From Gordionus sp. m RMFG-2023 (Eukaryota; Nematomorpha; Gordioida; Chordodea; Parachordodidae): DNA of 64,000 nt. This document shows, in pieces, positions 25,215 to 36,155 of the stretch. A program made the position numbers and the translations under genes. The stretch spans positions 10,480,846-10,544,845 of the forward strand of contig NC_088779.1 of the NCBI RefSeq assembly GCF_954871325.1, written 5' to 3'. Position 1 is the first letter of the stretch; each line of letters starts with the position of its first letter. The notes under the pieces are model-generated. The model saw only the letters and a list, made by a program, of their open reading frames with translations, searched no databases and was not told where the DNA came from.

Positions 25215-25375
25215 ATTTAAGAGATCGAATCACGCATTCACTTCCTATATTCTATATATTATCCCCTCTAGAAAAAGAACAAATATATGGCGTCAGAAAT
25301 AAGGGTTCTTATTGAATTCGAACCTGGAACTATCGGATTGAGATACACACTCAACCAACTAGGCCACATAAACTT
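25215..25375 (-). mobile_element. tRNA-derived SINE, copy 1
   Basis: On the minus strand, an A-box TGGCCTAGTTGG (complement of 25355-25366) and a B-box GGTTCGAATTC (complement of 25314-25324) are spaced as in a tRNA. A possible anticodon-arm TATCTCAATCCGATA lies between them. The body contains GGGGATAATATATAG and the tail GCGTGATTCGAT. The copies at 35989-36155 and 45988-46142 share head layout and tail. RNA polymerase III internal promoters are how such elements are normally transcribed. Confidence 0.75.
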
Positions 25376-27150
25376 TTCGAAAATGACTATTTTTTAAAAT
25401 ATAAATATTATAAATAAATATTGGTTATCTTGACAGTATCATGTGGGTTCATTTATGTAATATTTAACATTAACCAAATCCATGGAATAAATCGAAGACT
25501 TAGTAAACTTTAATAGTGATAGTAATCATTAGTCCTGTATACCGCATCTTTATGAGGAATATTTTGACCATAAATTTTTTGCTCTCAACCATTTTATAAG
25601 CTTACCCCCATAAATTATTATGGGAAAAAATGACATCTACCCCCAAGATTTGATTTATTATAATAATTATTTTAAAATTTATTGATTAATGCCATCTGTA
25701 TAAACTAAATTGGGGAATTTTATAATGACTCAGCCGGTAAGCCCTACATCGATTTGTTTTGCCAAACAATGTGCAGAATATATACCTCGAGTGCATCTGT
25801 CCTAGCATAGCATCATAGGATATAATAAATTGGGGAAAAATTGTGTTTATATTATTTGATTAAATCTTTATCGAGAACGATGGATTATTCAAAATATTCG
25901 ATTACCATTTTGACATCTTATTTGGTAAAAAAAAAAAATTAGTCATTGGGTTTATTTTTGATCTAGCTCGGTACAAAAATAACATAATTTTATTAAGTGT
26001 ATTTATAAAAAATAAAGTTCAATCCATCTTGAAGGGGGGGGGGGGGGTTCTTTGACTTTTCCTTAAGTAAGATTTCTTTTCGGGCTACCCGTAAAAAAAC
26101 TAAAAAAATTGCTACCAGCGAAAGAATTTCTCCTAAATATTTCATATTAATGTGATGATTAAGATGAAATGAATGCAAGGTGCGATATAGGCCAAGAAGA
26201 TATATTCCAAACATTTTAATTCAGGTCAGTTATAGGTGTGCAAAAGTGAAGTTAAAAGGCAACTTAAGCAACTATAATTGCAGAAATGTTGCTGGATCGC
26301 TTCAGATCCTGGTTTTAAATTGAAGACTGACTTGTTTGGGTAAACTTTGTGAATGTTTTCATTTAGTTCGGGAAATGGTTTCATATTATTCTTTTGCCAA
26401 GCAAATACAAGATTCGGATCTAGTATTTAACAAGGCGCAAGTAAAATTGCTAGGTGGGGCATTGAAAAAGTGAGAGGTGAGTAAATGTTTGGTACCTGCA
26501 GGTGATAATGACATATCAGAAGGTACAGACAAATATTTCTATTATAGATAGAGAAGATAAAAGTTTCCAAAAGGAAAATTAAACAATAGCATAGCTATCA
26601 AAATAAGTAGCCATAATATAAATGCATTTATAGTACTACAGCCTAACCTTGTTTGCCGGAAACCAAGGGTGGTATTTTTGAATAAATTATGACTTAAACT
26701 TACCCATAATATGATGAGGTGAAGAAATATTATGAGTTGTTGGCCGACCCATATGCCTTTATAAAAAGGGTGGAAAAACAACATCTGTTTGGATGTGTAT
26801 AATATATAATGAATACCAAAAGAAACTAAGCCAATATTTATTGGTTGTGACCGCTTATTTGAAGACGAAATTTATCGAGAAAGAGTACCAATCAAATTTA
26901 TGGCAAAATTACTTCCAATTTATTACCAAATATGAATCCAAAAAATTATTATAAATTTTGTAAGGATTTTTTAAAAAAAAGAATGATTATCATTACATTT
27001 CGTTCCCTTTTATAGGAGAATTCCTAACTGTAAAAAAAAATATATAAAATAACAAATTTATACATTTCTTTAAAATTAAAAACCAAAAAATCATGTTGAA
27101 AAATTATTTTTATCACTAAAAATAAAAACTATATAAATTAAAAATAAACT
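25376..27150. other. AT-rich stretch with weak coding-like patches, no recognised gene
   Basis: A run of 14 G lies at 26034-26047. Minus-strand frames at 25993-26214 (73 codons) and 26542-26784 (80 codons) are hydrophobic and match nothing I know. The first owes its proline run to the G tract. The interval 26220-26520 has higher sequence complexity, but I see no gene in it. Confidence 0.45.
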
Positions 27151-27288
27151 CAAAAATCAAAATATACAGGATGATTTTACAAAAATCTAATTTATACATC
27201 TAAATATAAAAATATAACTTCAAAATTAAAACATATGATGATTTTACAAAAATCTAATTTATACGTCTAACTATAAAAACATAAATCG
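27151..27288. repeat. Tandem duplication of a ~69-base unit
   Basis: Two units in tandem share GATGATTTTACAAAAATCTA and AATTTATACRTCTAA. A weaker third unit may precede them. Confidence 0.7.
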
Positions 27289-28066
27289 TGACTGATTACA
27301 TTTAAAATTCAAATCATCACTAACAAGGAAATATTTTGCAGTTCGAAACTTTCCTATCGCCTAATATCACATTATAATCTTTCGTGTTAAGTTCTTGGTT
27401 TATAACCTCCTATATTTTATCTTTTCTTTTTACCAATCCTCTTTTCTCTTGACATAATGCTCTTTATCTGCTCTTTTCTAATTAATAATAATTTAAGAAA
27501 AGAGTTTCCCCAAGAAATTTCCTTTCTTAATTTTCCTCGATATTATAATTTTTTTCAATTCCTCTGAACTAAACTTTATCTTTTTAATTTTCTAGATTTT
27601 ATCCGTTTTACTTAGTTTCTATTAAAAAAAATTATTTAAAAATTTTAATTTTTTTTTTTAAAATTTCTTTTTTGAAATTTAAATTTTTTTATTTCCCAGG
27701 ACTGATTTTCTTTAAAAAAAAGAATTAAATTTAACAATATACAATGTTTATATTATATATAAATATGACCCAAAAAACGCATTATGGAGAATTTTGAATC
27801 TTTTTATTATTAATAATATTTATGTTAAATTTCAAAATTAATTAAATAATTTTATCTAAATTTAAACAATTGAAAATAAAAATTTCATACTTTATATTAG
27901 CTCTTGATATGAAAATGATAATATGAATAATAAATTAGTAAGATCATTAAAGATCATGATTTTTTTTATTTTAAAAAGTTATCTTTTATTTTGCAAAGTT
28001 CGTAATCCTTCATAGACGTATAAACGATAGATCGAGTTAAACGCAAAATTTAAATTAAATGAACTT

Positions 28067-28550
28067 ATGTATACACAAATTCAAGTAAGTGTAAATTTTA
28101 TGGAATATGATTACATCCCGGTTATTGTAAAACCGTATCATTCTTATTTTGCTTTCGCTCTCTATCTAACTTTTGCACATAACTGGGAACCGTTTTCACA
28201 GCGTCCGTCTCATTTGTTAAAGGAATGCTTGACGCGTAAGGCGTCTCGAATCCTTTTGACGATAGATTTTGTTAGAAAACATGGTGTGAGTAAATTTCGC
28301 GGATCCATTTTTTCTGATATATTTATGGTAGAGAATCCTATTTGAATTTAAGTTAATTATAGGTTTGGGTTTCTTACGGATGCCATCAAGATTATTATCT
28401 AAAAAATTATTTTTAGTTTTTCTTGATACAAAACCTTTAAATAACATGATAGCCAAAAAGGGTAAAATTTTGATAAATAATTCTCTCAAAAAATGGCATA
28501 GGGCCCATAATTGTTTAAAAGTGCTCTCTCAGAATACTGTAATTGTATAA
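28067..28550. other. Higher-complexity block with overlapping short frames, no recognised gene
   Basis: This ~480-base island is less AT-rich than its surroundings. It holds a 92-codon plus frame (28067-28345), a 61-codon plus frame (28365-28550) and a 90-codon minus frame (28217-28489). The minus frame is lysine/arginine-rich (for example KGFVSRKTKNNFLDNNLDGI), while the plus frame has a more mixed composition. I recognise no domain in any of them and cannot say which strand, if either, is coding. It could be a relic of a transposon gene or an exon. Confidence 0.3.
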
Positions 28551-28815
28551 ATATTTAGAAACAACGAATTTTATTTTAAAAAAATAGTAATTAGAGGAAT
28601 AAAGAAATTTAGATGTAAAATAAAAAAAAATTAATACAAAAGTAAATTAAAAGTAATGAGAAGCGAATGTTAAATGATTCATTGATATAATTAAATTTAT
28701 TTTAAAAAATTTTGTCTCCCCCCGGTTTATGTCCGACAGGGCACAGATTTATCAATTCATATCACTACAGTTTCGGGTCTGCAGGTCTCTCATAAAAATA
28801 ATTAGAGGGTATATC

Positions 28816-29031
28816 TAGTGTTGTTAAACGGCTCATTTTGAGCAGATTTTATTATATGGCTAACTCAATGTTTTAGCCAGAATAATAGTGCGCTTAAGTC
28901 TAGAGATTTCTATAATATATGTCTAGACTTCTATGAGCAAAATCTTCAGGCTTGCGTAATATTTTTCTGGATAAAATATTGAGTTAGCCGTTTTCAAAAA
29001 TCGGCTCAAAACGAGCCGTTTAACAACACTA
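28816..29031. mobile_element. TAGTGTTGTTAAA foldback MITE, best-preserved copy
   Basis: The termini TAGTGTTGTTAAACGGCTC and GAGCCGTTTAACAACACTA are perfect inverted repeats. Inverted similarity continues inward through GGCTAACTCAAT and ATTGAGTTAGCCG. The identical octamer GGTATATC borders both ends, an 8-base hAT-type target duplication. There is no coding capacity. The perfect duplication suggests a fairly recent insertion compared with the other copies. Confidence 0.9.
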
Positions 29032-29889
29032 GGTATATCTTTTAACCTTGTATTAAAATATATCAAAACAATACCATAGTAGACCTGGAATTATAAATAT
29101 TCGTTATAATGTCAAACTAGGTTCAATTATTAATTTTTTTTAGTTTAACACCAGAAACTATTTTTCTTAAAAAATTCTTTGCAGGTCCAATAATAGAAAT
29201 CGGGCTGAACTGAGGCAATCAAATTTGACTCATATTTTCGACCTTAAATAAGCTTTATCAATAATAATAGGAATAAGAAGGTATATTTATTTTGTTAAAT
29301 ATAATTTAGCATATAATATATAAGGATGTTTGTCGAAAGATAAGAAAAAGATAAATTATGGCCTCAGCCATTCTATTTTTTTTCCTTAACTTTAGAATGA
29401 TTTATTTATATATTTTCAAGTCAAATAATACAAATTAAATATTTTCCGGCTTAAACTGCAGATTTTTTTTACATGATAATCGTAAAGGGTATAATTTTGA
29501 GTTTGGCAGTCAGATTTCACTTCCGGATAAATTACCCCCCTCCCTTTGAAACAATTATTTTGTAAATTTATTTAAACACGATTTTATTCTATTATCTGCG
29601 ATTAAAGATATATAGTAATTAAAAAATGATTAAATTATTGATCTAAATTATCTATAATGATATAGTATATAGCTGAAATTCCTAATTTAATATTCAAAAT
29701 TAATAATCATATATAACTAGTGCGTCTTATAAAAAATTTATGGAAATATCCATAACAACTGATTTTTGTACGGATAACTATAAAAATCTAAGTTTTTTAA
29801 CCATTACAGGACATATTATCATTAGGGTCTTTGAATTAAAACATTTGTTTTGGCCACAAGGGAAATGAAAACAGGCGTCAATATTAAAA

Positions 29890-30890
29890 GTGTAGTCATT
29901 TTAATTTTAGAAGAACACACAGAAGTAGAAAATTATTTAAATAAATATATAGTTGTGTTACTTATAACGGAGCATAAGTGCATTCAAAGATGACGAAACG
30001 CTAGCATGTATATGCCATATACTAAATAATATGATGCATTATATTTATGACAATGGTTTAACTGAAATAGCCTATATAAATGACTTAAAAAAATAGTACT
30101 CAAACAATCTATAGCTAATAGCACACTAAGCGACACCTTAAACAAGATATAATAATGAGATGGAACTCTGTATATATCATGATACAGAGTTTCTTAAAAT
30201 CATATTTGAAATACAAGTTATACTTGTTTAGCAAGCAAAAATGAAATAGATTAGCCACAATTGATATTAACATCATACGCGAAGATAAATTTCTATCAAT
30301 ATTTAAAGAATGCGCGGATAATCTAAGAGCAGATTTTTGTCCTTTAATAAATGAAGTTTATGGAAACAAAAATTAGTAAAAATTTGTTAAACTTCTGAAC
30401 GCGATACAATAATAATCAAAACTTAAAAAACAGAACAAGATTTCTTTTAAGAGAAAGATTTATTAATGCAGCCACTACATAAGGTAGGTTTAATTCTAAA
30501 TCCAAATTTCAAAAGTCAAGTTTTTAATAGTAGAAGAAAAGGATGATATATATAAAACAACCTTAAAAATGCTAAATGATATAAAATTAGATGATATGCA
30601 TAAGTCAATGCCAACTATCATTTATAACTTTCCTAATATACCCTACACTCATAAAAGACCGTATATTCAATTTAGAGAATTTCTAGACAATTCTGATAAG
30701 TAGCAACATCTACCGATGAAAGCTGTGAGGATGAACTTAAAAGATTCATTTTCTTTTTTTGAGAAAATTAGCGAATAAAATTTTGCCAGCCCTGGCAAAT
30801 TCGGCTTTTAGTGAAAGGTTATTTTTTGTAGCCAATCTCTTATTAGCGGAAAGGCATACACAATTGAAATAAAAAAAGATGGACATTCTT
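29890..30890 (+). pseudogene. Decayed hAT transposase
   Basis: Three blocks typical of hAT transposases occur in the correct order on the plus strand. CICHILNNMMHYIYDNGL (30007-30060) fits the CxxHxLNL motif. RWNSVYIMIQSFL (30158-30196) fits the TRWNSTYxMLxR block of the RNase H-like domain. PALANSAFSERLFFVANLLL (30786-30845), followed by AERHTQL, fits the C-terminal dimerisation region with its SAxSER core. The blocks are not all in one frame, and frameshifts or stops lie between them, so the gene is dead. Terminal repeats were not identified. The GC-rich block GAGCGGGGCGGGTC near 31080 may mark the right end. Confidence 0.75.
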
Positions 30891-31099
30891 CTTTTTCTAA
30901 ATAAAAATTTCGGTTTATAGGTTGTATTTATTTTTTGTTAATAATATGTACTATGAAATTAGAGAAATAAATAAAATAAATTCAAAAAAGTATAAAATTT
31001 TAGCAAAAGTTTTGAAAAATTTAAAAACACAGTAAATTTTCGGGTGTGACTAGCGTGAATCAAAATATTACCGTACATAAGCGAGCGGGGCGGGTCAAA

Positions 31100-32879
31100 A
31101 TTTTTTTAGTGGTAAGCGTGAATAGGCGTGAATATCTGCTTTTTATATAAAGTGATAATCCAAACATCGTTTAAAATTGAGAATCCTATAGTATATTACT
31201 GGTCCTAACACTGCCAAAATAATCTTTATTTTCGTCATTTATTTTAAAGTTCTTTCTATATGATCATCATCTAATTGAATATTATTTGTTTATCATTGTT
31301 TATTAAACGCGATTCTTATCTTTTATTTATTACTCCAACTTCCCCCCTCCCCTTCTCTCTTATATTCTCAACTTAAAGAATATAATAATAATAAATTCAC
31401 TGTAAAAAATTGAAATAAAAACCATTCCGATTTTGGATCTAAGTTATTTTTTTAATAAATTTTTTTATCGGCTTAATCGGGCAGTCATTTAAAAACACTC
31501 ATTTATACATAGTGTATTTTCATTTAAGGGGAGAGGGTATGTGAGAAGTGGGAGGGAATTTTTTTGTATTTAATAGGATATTTTGTATTATGTCCTCCAA
31601 AAAAATTCGTTTATTAACCTAATTTTTTACCCGCCATAAAGATATTTTCTCAAATTTTTCCAACAACAATAGAAATCGGGCTGAACTGAGATTAAAAATC
31701 AAAACATTATATCATGTTCGGGTATAATCAAAAAATTTGGACTTGGGAGAAGGAAGTGAGAAGTCTCCGACCGGATAGAGTGTGAGCAAATTTCTTTAAA
31801 TATGTATATATCTATATGAAGGCTAAAATTATTTCTATAGAATTTTAGAATAATCAATAAATATTACATATTATATATTATTATGCATGATAGCAAATTT
31901 AGATAAAAAAATTAGTAAATGATTAAGGCTAAATACCATACCAGAAAGTTCTAGGCTTTGTTCAAGTACATAAGGTTAAAAGATAGCAAAACAGAAATCG
32001 GGCGTTGCAAAATTTCGAAAAAAATTTGGATATTTCGAACGTTTGACATTAAAAATATTTATCATCTGGAGGCCTACCAGTTGCATTAATTACGAATAAT
32101 TTCCATATTTTAAAGTAATATTTATATATAAATGTAGTAACGGGATACGCATCTTTCAGTATTCGTAATCCAAAATGTGAAAATTTGACCCAATCCACTT
32201 TTTTAGGATTCTTTCAGAAACCGTAAAGGAATAGGAAACGCGACGTTTTAAGCTGCTTACTTGTTATTCATTGTTATTGATTCAATAAAATTCATAGAAA
32301 TATATATAGCATTCAATCTTTGAATGCTTAAATGAATCTAAATTTTTTTAAAACAAATATTTTATACGGTCCTTAGTTTTTATTTTTAAAATAATATAAA
32401 AATTTTAATAATAAATATTCGATTTTAAACTTGGATATAAAATTTTGGTTAGTAGAACAATGTTTACAAAACATTTTCGAGTTGTTTGAAATTTCTTTTA
32501 ATCTAAAGAGAGTCGGAATTTTAAATAACTTGATTTTGGACTGGAGATAGATTTAGTTTGTTAAAAGAAATTGTAACTTTTTTCCTTCTCGAAGCAAATA
32601 AGATTGGCAATATCATTTACAACTGCTAAAAAATTTTTAAATATATTTTTGTTTTATTATAAACTAAAAGATATTTCAAAATTTTACAAAATGATTTTTA
32701 GATGAAGTTGGAATAAATTATTCCAGTTATTATAATAATTATCAATTTTAAAGATTGAAAAGTCTTTATATATTTTTAGTGATTTTCATTAAATCTAAAG
32801 ACTAACGAATGAGCAGTCCGAAATAGGCGTTTATAAACCCAAATCTTTTATGATATTTTAACATATTTAAATCTACTCT
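31100..32879. other. AT-rich stretch with no recognised gene
   Basis: A 23-base segment at 31669-31691 is identical to 29192-29214; no other structure could be supported. Nothing coding is visible. Confidence 0.5.
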
Positions 32880-32926
32880 TTTATAACTATCTAATTTCTT
32901 TTATAACTATCTAATTTCTTTTATAA
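32880..32926. repeat. 20-base tandem repeat
   Basis: TTTTATAACTATCTAATTTC occurs twice in tandem, followed by a partial third unit. Confidence 0.75.
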
Positions 32927-32972
32927 TGACTGCCAAACTATCAATTTTCCCAAAGCTCAAACGATAGGTTAG

Positions 32973-33195
32973 TAGTGTTGTTAAAAGGCTCGTTTTGAGC
33001 GGATTTTTTAAAATGGCTAACTCAATATTTTAGTGAGAGAAATATTACCTAAGCCTAGAGATTTCGATCATATATGTCTAGACCCTTGTTCCTTCTATGA
33101 GCAAAATCTTCAGGCTTGCGTAATATTTTTCTGGATGAAATATTGAGTTAGTTGTTTTTAAAAATAGGAACAAAACGAGCCGTTTAACAACAATA
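32973..33195. mobile_element. TAGTGTTGTTAAA foldback MITE, copy
   Basis: It starts TAGTGTTGTTAAAAGGCTCG and ends CGAGCCGTTTAACAACAATA. The interior follows the 28816-29031 copy closely, including TCTATGAGCAAAATCTTCAG and the inner TTGAGTTAG. The flanks TAGGTTAG and CTTGTTAG agree only in part. The hAT element starting at 33206 inserted ten bases to the right. Confidence 0.8.
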
Positions 33196-33399
33196 CTTGT
33201 TAGGGCAGAGGCGTCGCTAGCCTACAATCTCAGGGGGCTTACTAAAAAAATTTTATGGGGGTCTTCGCCCCCCATACCCTCTAATTTGCAGGCCTACGGC
33301 CGGGTTATATATTAATATATTTTTAAAAATTACTAAACTCTTGAAGGATTATTTTTATTTTCATATTTTGTTTTTTATTATATTATACGTACAAAATAA

Positions 33400-33540
33400 A
33401 CTAGAATATAAATAATTAAGATTAGAATGTTGATCATTAAGACTAGAATATAAATATCATTAAGACTAGAATATAAATATCATTAAGACTAGAATATAAA
33501 TATCATTAAGACTAGAATATAAATAATTAAAACTAGAATT
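33400..33540. repeat. 23-base minisatellite
   Basis: The unit ATTAAGACTAGAATATAAAT plus ATC repeats exactly from 33436 through about 33525. Shortened and diverged units lie on both sides (33400-33435 and 33526-33540). It lies inside the 33206-35605 hAT element. Confidence 0.85.
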
Positions 33541-34089
33541 AAAACAATACATTTCTACAAATTTTTCAATACAAAATCGATTTACTACAGTATAAAGTAT
33601 TTTAAATTGCTGATATTAAAAATTTCGCATCTAAAGAATTACAAGTGATAAAACCGATTAATTAATTCATACATATGCCTCAATTGTTAATGTTTTTAAA
33701 AACCCCATAAGGCAATATAATTCTAAGCAACTAACATTAACAAAAGGTCATGAAACTAATATCTCTCTTATACCATTTTAGACAAAGTTTTATAGAATGG
33801 ACTAATAAGGAAAAATTTATAGGCCTAACCAAATCAACAATTCTTGAAGAAGAGAATATAAACGACCAATCCAAATCATAAAACTATATGGTGGTTAGAG
33901 CTTCCTCTTAGATGACATGATGGAAGCTAGATAAGTAATCGAGAAAATTATTGTGAGATATTAAATTTCTAAAAGATTATCTTCCATTTTTAATCTTATA
34001 TAAACTACTGGACAGTTGATCATTGTTGCTCATCTTAATTATGCAATCATATGCTCTCAGCAGCTGTAGTAATAATCTTAAATTACATA

Positions 34090-34170
34090 GCCACACAAAT
34101 AATAGATGCTGGTTAATTTGCAGTCATAGCCATGACATACACGATGTTAACTCATATCAAAATCTAGTAT
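34090..34170 (-). pseudogene. Possible hAT transposase remnant (DUF4371-like)
   Basis: On the minus strand, codons reading H-G-Y-D-C-K-L-T can each be reached by about one base change from the H-C-Y-A-H-K-L-N block conserved in DUF4371/hAT transposases. They are preceded by IVY in an adjacent frame, which fits the usual 'xYVHCxAHxLNL'. A single-base shift separates the two pieces. The orientation is consistent with transcription from the 35605 end. The match covers only some 20 residues, so it is suggestive only. Confidence 0.3.
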
Positions 34171-35988
34171 GTTAGATATATTGATAAAGCAAAAACACCT
34201 AAAATCTTGGAAGAAATTATGTTTGGAAGAAATTATGCAAATATATTGAAGCCTTGAGTTATTTACAATTTAAGTGTGCCAAATTAGAAATAAATAATTT
34301 GGGAGCTAGAAAATAAGTACCATAGTGATATGATGAAAGCATTAAAATATAGTTTATTATTAAGTTAGATAAATATATAATTATCAAATTATGAAAGATA
34401 AACAATTTAGCCAATATTATCTTTATTAATGTAAAAAGAATAATAGTGTATGATTTTTTAAGATATTGACTATTTATATAAAAAATATTTACTATGTTTT
34501 ATTTAGCTAATATTTTGACATCACCTTATGTGATTATAATAGAAAAATTAAAAAAAATTTTCCATTTCTAGTGTCCTGCTCCTGAAAGGTGAAAATATAT
34601 TGTAAAGCAATTTTTGCTTAACTTGAAAACTAAAGAAATCAATATTGTTTAATACTCTGGTGAAAAATGACTTAAATAGAAATTCTATAGAAATTAGGCA
34701 AATTTGGGAGGAAATAGGAAAAACATATAACTTCAATTATGATCAAGTGAAAAAGAAACCTTCCATTAAAATAGATAATTAACTAATAAATTTTTATTTT
34801 TAAAACTTAAATGTCCAAAGTGTTTTGTTATTAATTTGTGAAAATTTTAAGGATATTTTCAAAACATTTTGGACACAGACTTATATATAAATTTATTTAC
34901 CTATTTTCTTTCTTTTAACATTTTTGTTTTCAATATTTATATCTTTTAAAACTACAATTAATCGTCTTTCAACTAAATCAACGTTTGAATTTTAAAAACT
35001 GTATAAAATATACTTTGTTCATCACCAGCTTTATTATTGAATCCTCTTCTTTGGTCCTCAAGATTATTGCTACTTTTATCTTTAGTTTTTTTCATAAAGT
35101 CTTTAATGCTTAAATTTTTAAATGGCAAAGTCATTTTATTTAAATAGTGATTTTAAACTCGGCTTACAATATTAAATTTGTTAATTTTCAATTAATAAAT
35201 CTTTATATTTATTTAATTAGGGTTATATAATAATTTAATTAATAAAAATCAATTAAACTTCAACTGTTAATGCTAAATTGATATTTAAACATTATGCATG
35301 GTATTGATATTTTATTTTTAACAAAGAATTTGATTGCAAGCTGACATAGTGAAAATATAATTTATATGTATTAATCTAATCTAATATAATTTAGATAGTC
35401 TTATTAATTTTTAAATAATAAAATTAAATCTATATATTACTTAATAGAATTATAATAAACAGGGGACAATCAAAAAAAGTTCTTTTTAGTTTAAGGGGAT
35501 ATTAAGGAACCATTAAAAAAAAAATTTTTTTTTGCTTCAGAGGGCTATTCAAATTTTTCAGGGGGCTTGAGCCCCTGCAACCCCTTCCCCCTAGTGACGC
35601 CACTGTGTTAGGGCCATCGTCTAATTTATATAAATAATATCACTCATTATTTTAAAATTAAAATATACTTTTAAATGTATTTAATATAAAATAAAATGTA
35701 ATATTTTTCTAACATTTTGACTAAATTACAAATGTATATAAAATAAATCACGAGTCCTTGGATATATTCTTTCCTATTTATTAAGTTCTGATTTTACTTA
35801 TTATAATATGCATAATTTGTTAAAATTAAATTACTCAATATAATTTTTAAAAAAGTAAAAAGAATTAATGAGATTAATGATGCTTACTACCTTAGGTCCT
35901 ATCAAATTTGTATTTTGTTATTTCCCATTTGGATAGGCACTACTTAATATATTTAGAATGTATATTTAAAAAATCGTGATTTTTGGAA

Positions 35989-36155
35989 AGCGTCTATAGC
36001 CTAGTCGGCAAGAGCGTTGCCGACCAATATGGGTTCGAATCCCAGCAATAATCACATTTTTTTCTTAATCTAGCTTAATGGTTTCGTACTTGGGGATGAT
36101 ATATGGGAGGCCGGACTCGACAACGTGATTCCATTTAGGCAGTATGTATAAAATA
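35989..36155 (+). mobile_element. tRNA-derived SINE, copy 2
   Basis: The A-box TAGCCTAGTCGG (35997-36008) and B-box GGTTCGAATCC (36032-36042) are about nine bases closer than in a true tRNA, because the anticodon arm is shortened. There is no paired acceptor stem. The body GGGGATGATATATGGGAGGC and tail AACGTGATTCCATTTAGG (end of the match near 36138) agree with copies 1 and 3. An 11-base inverted pair, AATCGTGATTT (35972-35982) and AAATCACGATT (36165-36175), brackets the copy. Confidence 0.75.

Larger units (their letters stand above)
33206..35605 (-). mobile_element. 2.4 kb hAT element with 8-base target duplication
   Basis: The ends are CAGAGGCGTCGCTAGCC on the left and, read inward from the right, CAGTGGCGTCACTAGGGGG. 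Both are of the CAGTGGCG type common in hAT elements. The octamer TGTTAGGG lies directly outside both ends (33198-33205 and 35606-35613). The subterminal regions are GC-rich (GGGGGTCTTCGCCCCCC on the left, GGGGCTCAAGCCCC read inward from the right). The interior is AT-rich and largely decayed. It holds a minisatellite at 33400-33540 and a possible transposase remnant on the minus strand near 34090-34140. Confidence 0.85.

Noticed and set aside
25993-26784. Two hydrophobic minus-strand frames as membrane protein genes
   Set aside because: Poly-T-rich templates give hydrophobic chance peptides, the first contains a proline run from a G homopolymer, and no conserved motif is present.
33400-33540. 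CRISPR-like spaced repeats (also 6500-6611)
   Set aside because: The units are directly adjacent with no unique spacers, and the context is eukaryotic transposon sequence. They are minisatellites.
35989-36060. Functional tRNA gene (also 25314-25372, 46080-46138, 20411-20480)
   Set aside because: A and B boxes are present, but acceptor stems do not pair, anticodon arms are short or mismatched, and three of the copies share a downstream body and tail, which indicates SINEs.
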